A stretch of DNA of 64,000 bases, taken from assembly GCA_009599575.1 (NCBI GenBank), contig VWND01000073.1, forward strand, positions 806,001 through 870,000, given 5' to 3'. The translations under genes and the position numbers were made by a program. This document shows positions 22,967-33,288 of this stretch, piece by piece (the stretch's first letter is position 1; the number at the start of each line of letters is the position of its first letter). The notes beneath the pieces were generated by a model that made no database searches, was not told the origin of the DNA, and saw only the letters and a list, made by a program, of their open reading frames with translations. The stretch is from Blumeriella jaapii. Its lineage: Eukaryota; Ascomycota; Leotiomycetes; Helotiales; Drepanopezizaceae.

Positions 22967-23491
22967 CTACTTCGCACCAGCTTTCTTCTTCACCGGTACC
23001 TTCACCAACACGCCATCCTTCTTGACCGTAACCATCTCCTGCACCTCGCTATCCTCCATCTTCTCCCTCCCCTCCCGCAGCACCTTCGCCCCACCGCCAC
23101 TGATCAAATCCATGAGACTCTCGCCCTCGTCCCCGCCCTCCTGCTCATCCTCCGTGACGGCCTCGGCGTCCCAGCCGCGCCCGAACTTGTTTCGGAAGGC
23201 CTTCAGCCGACCGGCCTCGTCCTGCTCCACGTTCCGCAGGGAATCGAGGCTGGGCTGCCACATCGGGTGGTTGCGCGTGTCCTTCGTGCTGCGGAAGATG
23301 GGCAGCGGCGACGTCGTGCGCTGCGTGTACGTGCTGCCGTCCGAGAGCACCACCAGCTGCGTGAAGGTGTAGGGCCGATGCGGCCGTCTGCAGAGCGAGG
23401 CGTGGCGGATTTGGTGGGCTTGTGAGGGAGTGGAAGCGTGTGAGGGGAGTGAAGTGCGCCGTAAGGCGGTCGTGGGGAGTTTGGTGGCCAT
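22967..23491 (-). CDS. MRPL36: mitochondrial ribosomal protein bL31m (MRPL36 type)
   Basis: A single exon of 174 residues. The N-terminus is rich in Arg, Ser and Thr with few acidic residues, as expected of a mitochondrial presequence. Then comes the bL31m core: HRPYTFTQLVVLSDGSTYTQ followed by RTTSPLPIFRSTKDTRNHPMW, which matches the L31-like SDGSTFT motif of yeast Mrpl36. The C-terminal part is an acidic linker and a Lys-rich tail (VKVPVKKKAGAK) seen in filamentous fungi. It works in the large subunit of the mitoribosome. Its start codon lies 243 bp from that of the divergent flavin-reductase-like gene. Confidence 0.88.
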   Translation of the reverse strand: MATKLPTTALRRTSLPSHASTPSQAHQIRHASLCRRPHRPYTFTQLVVLSDGSTYTQRTTSPLPIFRSTKDTRNHPMWQPSLDSLRNVEQDEAGRLKAFRNKFGRGWDAEAVTEDEQEGGDEGESLMDLISGGGAKVLREGREKMEDSEVQEMVTVKKDGVLVKVPVKKKAGAK

Positions 23492-23734
23492 TGTGCTGCG
23501 CGTGGGTCTTGTCGAGGTTTGTGGTGAGGAGGAACCAATGTCGTGGTGTTGGACTTAGGTGTTGTTGACAGGGAGGTGGAGGCCGAGATATATTTTTTGG
23601 AGCTTGGACCAGTCACCTGATATGTCACTAATTCTCGGCCGCGTCTCTTGAGTGCTCCAGATCCGCGTCAACGTCACTTGGGACTTACATACAGACATCA
23701 CGTTTACTTTATACGAAGTACAGCCAGGGCATCA
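23492..23734. promoter_or_regulatory. shared divergent promoter region
   Basis: The 243 bp separating the bL31m and flavin-reductase-like start codons. No TATA box is evident. A TCACCTGATATGTCA-type GA/CT-rich segment is present but I cannot name a factor. Confidence 0.5.
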
Positions 23735-24818
23735 ATGCTATCTCGAAATGGCAGGCTTGTGTCTGGCAGCAATGCAGATGTAGCAGAGAAACGATTCTTC
23801 GAAGCGTGGTATCGACGGTCGACGGTATCTTGTACCAATGCTGGGTCTGCACGAGGTGAGTCTTTTGACTTGACGAATTGGCCTGGAAAATTGCTCTAAG
23901 TCTTCCCTCCCTACAGGATCAAGGAGATCGCTCCATGCAGTATCTCCTCGAAACTCAGGCCTGTCCTCTCCTCCCAAAGCCCGGAGGATTAACCACAGAC
24001 CTAACGTGGACCACAAACACCCAACCTCCATCTCCCTTTACATGAAGCGCGCCGTAACCTCCGAGCGCTCCACGAATATCTCCGGCCCCAAACTCGCAGA
24101 TGGTGTCCGAAACATGATGCGCTCCGTTCCCAATCCCGTCGTGGTCCTGACCTGCTCCGATGCTCCACCACCTGCAGACTTCAATACACCTCCCTCCTCT
24201 CCGGACCCCGACGAAACCGAAGTTTCCTTCTACCGCGGCATGACACTCTCCTCCTTCTCAACGCTCACGCTATCTCCCACGCCCTACGTGACTTTCAATA
24301 TCCAACACCGCTCGCGGACGCTGTCCGCGCTGTCTAGCACGCGCTACTTCAACATCCACATCCTCGAAGCGAATGCCGAGGGCGCCGCTCTCGCCGCGGC
24401 GTTCGCGCGGGCAAACCCGCTGCTACAGACGATGCAATGGTCATTTTGGCGGGCGTCGAGGAGAGGCGAGCTGGAAAGCACATGGGTGAGCGAGGGGGGC
24501 AGGCCGGTCTGCAAGTTACCTGTGTTGCAGGGGAGGGGCGTGAAGTTTGGGCTGAGATGTAAGGTATTGGGAGAGGGGGAGCGGCCCGGTGGCGGCCTGA
24601 TCGAGGTCGGTGATCATGTTATGGTCATTGCGCGGGTTTGTGAGATGCCGACGTTTGAGAGTGCGGTGAGTGGAATGGGAGGCGGTGAAAAGCGAGCTGC
24701 GCTGAGTTATGCGTTTGGGAAGTATGGGTGTTTTGAGAGCTTGAAGGAGATGCCAGGTGCGCTGGACGCCGCGGAAGTTGAGGATACCCGGTCTAAGAGT
24801 GAGACGACAAGGGGTTAG
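23735..24818 (+). CDS. flavin-reductase-like FMN-binding split-barrel protein
   Basis: Two exons, 23735-23855 and 23917-24818, with a 61-nt intron, encode 340 residues. The first 100 residues are rich in Arg and Ser with few acidic residues, compatible with mitochondrial import. The domain then reads NMMRSVPNPVVVLTCS, YRGMTLSSFSTLTLSPTPYV, TFNIQHRSRTLSALSSTRYF and NIHIL, which is the conserved order of the flavin reductase-like family (small FMN-binding split barrels that reduce or hold flavin). An insertion rich in Pro and Asp (DAPPPADFNTPPSSPDPDE) sits between the first two strands, and a long C-terminal extension follows. The electron acceptor and partner oxygenase cannot be inferred; no obvious monooxygenase gene is adjacent. 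Confidence 0.82.
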
Positions 24819-25318
24819 GGCTCGCCTTTGGACGAGATGGTAACGTGGTATTTGTATTTACGTTATGCTGGGTCTACATATGGCTGCTTACACACTGTAC
24901 TTGCTTGCACCGGCAGGTTTCGCTGCGCATGCATTACAGACCTGTCTCGGTAAGTTGCCTCCGGCCGGGCCGGACTCAACCCAAACAATTGGAGCAACTC
25001 CTCGTCTCGGCTATCATGTTAATTATTGACATGGACTCACAGCACACTCAATCTCGAGTCCTTTTCTCAGTGGTCACAGATGATCAAGTCCTTCGCTCAC
25101 ACACTCAGACAAAGAGATTTTCACAAGAACAGGAACGGTTTTGTCGAGACGCAAGACTCACGCTTCGAGAACAAAGAGATGGGAACATGCTCTTCCGGCG
25201 CACCTACAACTAAAGAACCTTTTCTTGATCCTCGGCCCAATCTCTCGCTATTTTGCGAATTGATTTATCTTCAATTCTGTTTTATCTACTACGTACGTCG
25301 GCGATTCGGAACGAGGCA
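24819..25318. other. intergenic, 500 bp
   Basis: 3' flank of the flavin-reductase-like gene and 5' flank of the next gene. Nothing recognised. Confidence 0.5.
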
Positions 25319-27390
25319 ATGGCATCCACGCTACCCAAGCAGAAGATGGAGAAGCCCGTAAGGCGCCGAAACACCCGACTCCCGCTCTCTAAACCCCCTC
25401 GTGCGCAGCCGACATGGGCCAACTACCTCTCCACTCGCCGGCCCCGGATCACGCAGGCGCAGCGGCGGCTTGCAAACGCAGGCATTACAGAAGCGCCTAC
25501 TCCACGAACCGCGCTGCGTTCTAAGAAGCATCCGGTGGCGGAGTTGGCGGTTCACATTCCTTCTAGGACAGACCTCTCGTGGCAGCCTCAACTACTCTCG
25601 GGCAAGAGTCCCCTCACGCCACGGACCGCCCGCCGCTCGATAGCGCCGAGTCCGGAGGATGTGAGGCTGAAGTCGTGGTTTGTGAAGCGGTCGCCTGTGT
25701 CTGCGTCTGTAAGGGAAGGGCGGTGGCTGCTCGTCGGGAAAGCTGAGGACCGGGGCGAGGGTGAGTTGTGTAGTCGCTCGGGAGGTGAGAGGTGCGGTGG
25801 AGGGATTGGTGTCTGTGGGGTTGTCTACGTCTCTGCTTGTTGAGGGCGGGTTGTCGGGTGCGTCGTGCCCGTCTGGGAAGACTGGAAATGGGGTGGACGT
25901 TGAGGGTGAGGGTGAGATTGGAGGGATGGAGGGAGTCGAGCTTGAGAATCATCCGGGTGTTGTTCCGGAATACGAGGCACCTGTTGAGGTGGAAGGTGGA
26001 CAAGAAGAAAACTCGGGCCTTGGGATAGGCCTGGGTATAGACTTGGGTACGGGATCATTTCCGGAGGAGTCAAGGGTGTTTTTGGACAACGCCAATGATC
26101 TGATATTCGTCATGAGTGACGGCTCAGTCCGTAGCGTGTCATCATCGGCGCCTGCGATTGAAAGAGATGTTGCCATGGAAGTTGGAGCGGGTTCTAAGTC
26201 TGGAGTCAAAGAACCCGGTGCTGTGGAAGGCGCTCAAGAGGAAAGATACATGGATCTGGAAGCCGATCTAGACGCCGCGCTCATGGCAGAGCTTTTCGGG
26301 GAGTCTGACGGGAAGGAGGGCGGAGAGACGGCGTCAGAGGATGACGAGCGAGAGCAAGTGCAAAAGCAGTGGGACGACTGTGTGAAAGCCGACGAGTGCT
26401 GGCGCCAGTTTGACCACGGTCCGACGCCTGTTGATGGTCCAACACCACGAGAGGCAGAGGATCAGGATATGGACGAGAGAAACACCCCATCCCGTTCCGC
26501 AGCGCCCGCCGTCATAATAGATGCATCAGAGAATGTAAGTCAAATTCGGGGCGATCACGCAACCGAAGCGGTTTATCAGCAGCAATCCAACCAGAACGCG
26601 GAACCAGACATCCTCCAGATGCAAGCCAATGACGACGCGGATTCGGACGAAGCAGCAGCGACGGACGCCGCGAGCATTTCTTCAAGCGACTCTTCAGAAG
26701 ACAGCGCTATAAGACTCGCTTTTTCGAAGGCGGAACGACGGAGGTTGAGGGGGCTCTATTCATTTGAAAGGGGGTATACTGCCGAACATGATCTAGACGC
26801 CGGGCGCCAGGCCCGGGTCGAAGACGACGACGAGGATGAACCGCCCATGTCGCGCCCTTCTCGGCCCATCCCCTCCAACCTCCGCGTCGACAAGCAGCAA
26901 GAGTGTGACAAGCAGCCGCGACTGAAATTGGACGAAGCGAGCATCTGGGACACCGTCGATGCGTTCAAGCCCGCTACATTCAAGCCCGCTGCGTTCAAAT
27001 CCGCTGCGTCTGCGATCAAGCCCGCTACGTTCAAGTGCGCTGCGGCCGCGACGCCGGCGTACACGGCCTGGCAACGCGCCTGCGCGGCGTTCTTCGCTTG
27101 CAAGAGCGGGACGGTGGCATTCCCGTCGCCGAGGAAGTGGGTGCGAGGTGGAGGGCGCGTGTGATAGGAGGGGGTGTGTGAGGGGTGAGGTGTTGGGCGT
27201 GTGTCACCATGACGTGAGGGCGTTGTTGGAGGGGAGTGGGTGCTTGAGCGTGGGGTGGGCGAAGAAGGAGCGCGTGAGGTGGCATCCGGATCGCTTTGTG
27301 GGGAGGGAGGAGGCGGTGGCGGTCAGGGCTGGAGAGATGTTTAGGTTGGTGCAGAGGTTGGTGGAAGGGTTTGAGGATGGGGAGATGTGA
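25319..27390 (+). CDS. acidic hypothetical protein with C-terminal WHPDRF motif
   Basis: The open frame shifts twice, so I propose three exons: 25319-25708, 25785-27140 and 27190-27390 (648 residues). The first intron (76 nt, GTAAGG donor, phase 0) is reasonable; a GTGAGT donor at 25761 is an alternative. The second (49 nt, GTGCGA...GAG) is G-rich and less sure; a donor at 27137 with acceptor 27182 also fits. The N-terminus is basic (RRRNTRLPLSKPPRAQP); the middle is very acidic, Ser- and Gln-rich; near residues 540-565 short units FKPA(T/A) repeat. The C-terminus has YTAWQRACAAFF followed by VGWAKKERVRWHPDRF and MFRLVQRLVEGFE, a layout seen in fungal proteins with a J-domain-like or NFKBIL1-like tail. 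I do not assign a function. Confidence 0.6.
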
Positions 27391-28300
27391 GGAATGGCCG
27401 CTGGCAGGTTTGTCAATGAGGTGTGTACATCTCGTATAGTCCATTGCTTGTTTCGTTTTGGTTTTTTGATTGGCTTTGACTCAGTGTTGTGCTCTGTGGA
27501 TCCCATTGATATTGATGCTCGCTTATCTTAAGCGAATTTTTTTTTTCCGTCTTTCGTCAACAGAACATTTTGACCTCAGTTCTGCTTCCATTGTTTCTTC
27601 ACTGCTTACCCAAAGCAATTGCCTGACGAGTTTCATTTGAGCGAGCCATCATTCGACATCAAGGGGCCCGTCGTTTTGAAGAAAGTGCCTTCTTAATCGT
27701 GCAGTAGAGTGGGACTTTGGACTACGACCCGTCCGAATCGCGAAGGCGTATTTTTCGCAGAGTAGTCCGAACCTGCTTCAAGCGGCCGGTCATGATCAAG
27801 ATCTACTTTACCCATATGGCTAAGATGGACTATCTCCGGGGCCTGAAAGACGAAGTCGCCATGCACACTTTCTCACACGTCAATCAATGCCACGGATTTG
27901 CAAGCACACGTCACTGGAGAGGAGATAGAAACCGGCACCGGGACGGAAAGCATTATGTCAAGAAAAAAAGAACATTCTTCTCCAGATAGGACCCCGCGAT
28001 TCCCGGAATGGCCACATCCAGCCGGAATGGGGACCCCTTCTTTTCACCCCCTGGATCGCGTCGGCCGCGATCTCGGCTATCATCTTCGTGATTCTTTATA
28101 GTACATGTTCCAAGCAGATGGAAATGGGTAGGGGCCGTCTGTAAGAGATTTATAGTACACAGTACACGATCCAAGCACATGGAGTCCGACTCAAGGCTTC
28201 GTCAACGGGATAACTTGATTCTTTTTCCATTCTATTTTTTTTGCTTTTTTGCTTTTTTGGTTTTTGGGTTTTTTTCTCTTTTTCAGACAATGCAAGCTGC
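27391..28300. other. intergenic between convergent genes
   Basis: No gene recognised. A T-rich tract with TTTTTTGC units lies at about 28228-28285, just past the stop of the minus-strand secreted protein and perhaps in its 3' UTR. Confidence 0.5.
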
Positions 28301-29209
28301 TCACTCGCAATTCTCTTCCTGCTCCAGGTTCGTGTTTATTATTTTGGGCCCGTCCGTCGGAGAGGCGACCTTCACCTTCTTGAGAGTGGTAGAAGCAGGC
28401 ACCGTGGCGTTGTTAGGCTGCGGCGTGGCTGGCTGTGGAGCGGCGGCCCCCGATCCACTTCCTGATCCACTGCCTGATCCGTTGCCCGTTCCGCTGCCCG
28501 TTCCGCTGCCCGTTCCGCTGCCCGTTCCGCTGCCCGTTCCGCTGCCCGTTCCGCTGCCCGTTCCGCTGCCCGTTCCGCTGCCCGTTCCGCTGCCCGTTCC
28601 GCTGCCCGTTCCGCTGCCCGTTCCACTGCCCGTTCCGCCCACAGTGAAGTCGACGCAGGACTCGTAGGTCTGGTCGACTTCGCGCGAGTCCCAGAAGTGC
28701 TGGATGACGCAGGAGTTGGGCGTGGCGCACTTCTCGCCCAGGTCGGTGGGGATGGTAAAGCTGCCGGCCCTCTGGTCAGCGGTGGGCCCGGAGGCCGTCG
28801 AGGCGAAGACGTCGTACGACACGAGAGGAGGGCCGATGAGGGTGTTGGTGGCCACGTCGACGATGGAGATGTTGGCGACGCCGGTGTGCGGCGCCGCGAG
28901 GTTGAATTCGAAGTCGACGACCTGGCCCGGCGTGTAGACCTGCACGTTGGCCGTGTTGTCCTCGAAGGTGAAGCCCTTGCAGAGGAAGAAGTGGCAGTCG
29001 GCCGTCACGTCGTTCTGCGATCGCGCGAGCTGGAGCATTCCTTGCACGTTGCCGTTGCGGTCGGAGCTCTGTTGGCTGAAGAGCTGTTGTCCGCACACGG
29101 CCTTGAATCCCTCGCCGGCCGCGCGTGGCACTGGCTTGGTGAGCGACCCGTGGGCCGTGACGGTGGTGAGGAGGCCGGCCAAGGCCAAGATGGAAGATGT
29201 GTGTTGCAT
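28301..29209 (-). CDS. secreted LPMO-like (chitin-binding type-4) protein with GTGS linker
   Basis: Intronless, 302 residues. I start at the Met at 29209 because it opens a signal peptide (MQHTSSILALAGLLTTVTA) whose cleavage leaves an N-terminal histidine (His20, HGSLTKPVPRAAG), the hallmark of copper lytic polysaccharide monooxygenases and related copper proteins. A second candidate copper ligand is His108 in APHTGVANIS. Cysteines at 39, 72 and 77 and later in CATPNSC and YESCVDF suggest disulfides. The pattern resembles fungal proteins annotated as chitin-binding type-4. After the domain comes a linker of Gly-Thr-Gly-Ser units changing to Gly-Ser, then a Pro/Gln/Asn segment and an acidic tail (NLEQEENCE). 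No GPI signal is visible. Substrate and activity are unproven. An upstream in-frame extension to 29410 would bury the signal peptide and is rejected. Confidence 0.8.
   Translation of the reverse strand: MQHTSSILALAGLLTTVTAHGSLTKPVPRAAGEGFKAVCGQQLFSQQSSDRNGNVQGMLQLARSQNDVTADCHFFLCKGFTFEDNTANVQVYTPGQVVDFEFNLAAPHTGVANISIVDVATNTLIGPPLVSYDVFASTASGPTADQRAGSFTIPTDLGEKCATPNSCVIQHFWDSREVDQTYESCVDFTVGGTGSGTGSGTGSGTGSGTGSGTGSGTGSGTGSGTGSGTGSGTGSGTGSGTGNGSGSGSGSGSGAAAPQPATPQPNNATVPASTTLKKVKVASPTDGPKIINTNLEQEENCE
28452..28636 (-). repeat. 12-bp coding minisatellite (GTGS linker)
   Basis: About 15 units of a 12-bp motif (CCGCTGCCCGTT on the plus strand) code for Gly-Thr-Gly-Ser; the outer units drift to Gly-Ser. 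In-frame units mean length changes would only lengthen or shorten the linker. Confidence 0.9.
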
Positions 29210-32200
29210 TGTGGCGGCTGGGTTCTTCAGAGAATCGAGAGTCTGGTGATGGGTAGAGTTGGTCTTGATGGCAATGCACAGCACCGCGATGGAAAGAATG
29301 TAGTGGACGAGTAAAAGAACGTAGGGATGGACAAGATAAAGAATGTACTCGCTCTGCAAGGAAGTGAGTATCGCAATGCGTGGTATGAAGAGGAGTGGCA
29401 AGAAGGTCACCCAGACTTATATTGTAGATTTCAGAGGAGAATCAAGACCAGATCCGCATGAGCGTCAGCAGATCGCTGTCTTGCGTGCGTGGGTCAAGAA
29501 GTGTCAAGTAAAGTACTGAGTAGTCTATTCCAATCAACTCCACTCCCTGGGCCCCGACATGGGCCATCTCGATGCTACTGTACATACCGTACTGTACTGT
29601 GATATGTAGCCCCTAGCAGCTAGCAGCGACAACATGAACTTCGAACGGGGCCTATCAGGAAGCCAAGATGAACATCTCATAACACACTCGGTAGAAGCAA
29701 TCGTTCGCTTGTGTACAATCGAGAAGCTCTCACGCTTAGCCTCACGAACCAAATCCAGGACTTTCCGCAGTGCTCCCTCTCGGCTATGTCCATAGGGGTC
29801 CACCGACGTGAAACTTGAACATGGCACATCAACTGCAGTAGCTGATGTGACTGTACCGCAGAAGCGAGCGGTCTTTTCAAGGGCCTGGACCCTGTGGGGT
29901 TAGATCGCCGTATCAGAAAAGGTTGTGGTCATCAAGCAAGGCTCTACTTTGGACGAGGTCTTGCCAGTCCATATGAGCAAAGCTTAACGGCTCGTCATTT
30001 CCAGAATCCCAGGAACACCGGCGCAGGCGTCTCCTGAACGCCTGCTCAATCACTTTCAAACCTCGTGTTTCGAGACACAGGGACTCCGCAATCTAGACGA
30101 CACCAGAATCCTGACGATCAACACCTACAGTGCAGTAGAGCGAGCTGCTCACTTTACCCGGCTCGCAGTCCCACAAACATCCGTCTCTTGTCTTTTCCCA
30201 TCACGACAGGGGTGTCCCCATCCAAGCGTTGCCGCGCCCTCGTTCTACCAGGTACAGCGGCTTGTTTCCAACGCCAAAAGGCCCGGGCATCGCGTTGAAC
30301 ATGCGACTTCCATCGTTTGCGATTCAGGAAGGAATCTGACAGAGTCGAGTCAGACGATCATCCAGGAACCACGCAGCTGTACTGTACTGTACTGTTCAGG
30401 TTGGATCGGCGTCTGGGCAAGTGTAGCCCTGATCGGCCAACCGCTCACCTCGACCACTACCTGGGCCCGTGTCGAGGAAACCCGAAGCCGACATCCAGGA
30501 CAGTTGCCGCGCGCGAAGCGACCCGTTTATTAGCCGAGTTCAACAAGTCCTCGACGCGAGTGTCTATCTATATTTCGATTGCCCATTTCGGGTGTGTGTC
30601 CCTCGACAGTGCGAAACCCAGGAGGAGCACGTCCACCCACCTCCGCCTCCAATGACGATATTCTGGTCTGGACCACAAACTCCTCTCATCCCGTTCTTCA
30701 GTTTGATTCCGGTGGCGTGTCGCATCCTCGTGTTCGCAGAGCAGTCAAAGCCGACTTTCGTCTGTCGGAGCCGAGCGGCATGGGCATGGGCGTGTTTCTG
30801 GCCCGGTAGGCATGGGAACCCCAGTCCCGATCTTCGTCCGGTCATTTCTTCAAGACGTCACTCACCTGTACCGAACGTTTCTATTCGGAACCTTGCGGAG
30901 GAGAGTGTCATGTCAACAGCGCTAGCTAGATTAGCGAGGGCAAAAATAGGTGCCCCAAGTGTGTGTGCACGCTCCAGGTGCCTGCTGGCTAGAGCGTCTG
31001 CTTCTTCCCATCTTGAATTAATTGTGGTGATATTGTGAATAGAGGGTTCGATTTAAAAGGTCAATAAACACACAACCGAAACATTCTATTTCGATACTTC
31101 GGATGCCAGCCTTTCGCCTTGCGCCGTGTCCGCCGTCGGTTGGACATGAAGCGCCCTGAGATCTTCATGAGCTATTCGAAGACTGGCGATGATGCTCTTT
31201 CGACCCGTTGTTTCAATTGCCTCTTTGTGATCTTTCAGAAGATGGGGTTCTAGATACAGTGTGCGTAATACCTATTCTAGCTTTCTAGGTGTCTTTTTTT
31301 GGCATCCAAGGTTACCTGTCTCAATCTCATTGCCCGATCACGACCCAAGTTGGGCTCAATCGTAGTAGCCAGCAGGTACTTACATAGAGACCGAGACACC
31401 TTCTTCTTACCGTACTGTAACCATCGAGACCTGACAAACTGGGCGTGCGAGAGAAACCATAGCAGCCATGTGCGTTGCACGGTCTTAGCGGATTGCCATC
31501 TCATGGGAGAACAGCGAGCGAGGTTCTTGGCCGCCTCGTTGCTGGAGGTTGCGAGCAGAGACCAGTCAAGTCTGTACGATGGACATTCAGTTGGTCGAGC
31601 GAGCTTTTCTTCTTTGATTTGCGGCGGGGGGTAAGACGCGTAACCTCCGGTGCGGCTGCTCCACCAAGGACCCACGATTCGAGTCCAACGTCGGTCATAG
31701 AATAATATGTGCTTTGCTTGCGAAGGAGCAGCGTTCTTGGTTGCGAGATGCAGCGCTCTCTTCACACCTCCGCATCTATCATCCGCTTGTGCGAGCTGTA
31801 CGCTTACGCTCTGGGAACGTACTGTAACACACCAGACATGCCCATGTTGACTTTCGGCTCTGGTCTAGGAGGGTCCATACTCGTACTTTTCTGTCGGGAT
31901 ACGGCCCATGATCGGGAGAGACTGTGGCAGCGAGTCGGCAGGCAAGCCTGCGTCACCCCCAGGCGATCTTGGCTTCGACGCTCACCACTGCTCACGTGCC
32001 GTTCACCAGGTCATTGAAGCTGAAGGTGGGAATACTAGGTCTCCATCGTACGTACATACAGTAAGTGTACAGTACAGTATCGAGATGTAGACGATGTTGC
32101 CATGCCAATACGGCCACCGGCCAAGCTTTCCATGCTGTGCGGGGATGCGATGGTTTGCTTGGGTTGACCGAGACAATCTTGGCAGATGTGTGAAGATGTT

Positions 32201-32739
32201 CTCGTGCGCTTTTACATCGCACTGTACTGTGCAGTATGTACAGTATACAGTTCGATTCTGTTTCGCGGATTGTGTTGGATCGCTGGTGGCTCGAAGGTCC
32301 CCTCCAGCACGGTTTGGCAGTATGATGTAGATTGGGTGAGGCATGATTCCATGGTGACGAACATTCTAGGAGGTTCCACCTCTGACCCGGTGATGCCTTC
32401 GGCTTCTCTGCAAACTCAAATTGAGCGGCGGGGAGATGGCCAGAGAGGAGTAGAAGCTTGGTAGTCATGGCATGTTGCAGCCGAAGCCTCGTAGCAACAA
32501 CAACAACAACAACCACAACAATCAAGATAATAAAGATAATAACTAGAAGAAAAAAATACAAAAAAATTGGAAATATGAATAAAAAAAATTCAACATAAAA
32601 TTAAAATGCAAAGGTAGTGAACGACTGCTGACGGAGGAGCGCATGAATGCATGGATGCCCGTGACCCGACCTGGTAAAAAACGCAGCGTTGATGCTCAAG
32701 AATTCGAGACTGGCTGGAGTTGATAGGAATGTCAAGATC
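29210..32739. other. gene-poor region with GTAC palindromes
   Basis: No credible gene in about 3.5 kb. Open frames are short, overlap across strands and show no motif. GTAC-type palindromes recur at about 29505, 29575-29605, 30376-30395, 31410, 31818, 32045-32085 and 32216-32255. From 32490 to 32610 there is a CAA-repeat and A-rich stretch. Confidence 0.5.
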
Positions 32740-32762
32740 GAAAAATATCGAAGTTGTTGGAA
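32740..32762 (+). promoter_or_regulatory. step-type heat-shock element
   Basis: Three GAA cores begin at 32740, 32750 and 32760, exactly 10 bp apart in the same orientation. This is the step-type arrangement of the heat-shock factor site (direct repeats with 5-bp gaps) described for yeast Hsf1. It lies about 530 bp before the HSP90 start codon and about 280 bp before its predicted leader intron, a sensible promoter position. Functional role is inferred. Confidence 0.55.
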
Positions 32763-33042
32763 GCCGCTGGTCTGCCCTGCCAAGACGCTAGCCCCCCACC
32801 CCTGCGCGGCCGGTCGAAGCTCGCGACTTTCTTCCATCAGATTCTGTTGGAGCCGGCGCCGCAAAATAAATTCTCGGCCGCGACCGCGCAACCTCAACTT
32901 CTTTTCTCTCCCATAGACTCTCTCCCATACACACCCCCAAGACCACTTCACTTCCGTTGGCACCCTCACCCAAGATACCCCCGTCCAGCTCTTACTCAGT
33001 ACATTCCAATTCCCTCTAACGACTTCACGAATCACCCTCACG

Positions 33043-33266
33043 GTAAGCTCCTCCTCAGTTCGCTGGTTTCCCCCCCCTCAGTTCATTGGTTTCTCCCTCA
33101 GTTCATTGGTGTGCTTGTGCTTCGCTCCCGCACCCCGACGAGCGCTCGACAACCGTCACCCTCCTCTTCGGCCATCCGCAAGTCCCTTCGGCTGCGTCGT
33201 CCTGCATCTCCATCTCCCCTCTCCTCGTCCGCTCCTCGCCGCATGATGCTAACATTCCCTCGGCAG
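33043..33266 (+). other. predicted 5'-leader intron of HSP90
   Basis: A GTAAGC donor at 33043 and a CGGCAG acceptor ending at 33266 flank a pyrimidine-rich, ATG-containing segment (ATGATG at 33243-33248). Removing it leaves a 22-nt stretch before the start codon joined to a pyrimidine-rich leader. Several other CAG acceptors exist, so the exact end is uncertain. Confidence 0.45.
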
Positions 33267-33288
33267 AAACCACCCACAATCCGCAAGC

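Noticed and set aside
29210..29410. N-terminal extension of the LPMO-like protein
   Set aside because: It would place the signal peptide inside the protein and destroy the N-terminal His that the family needs.
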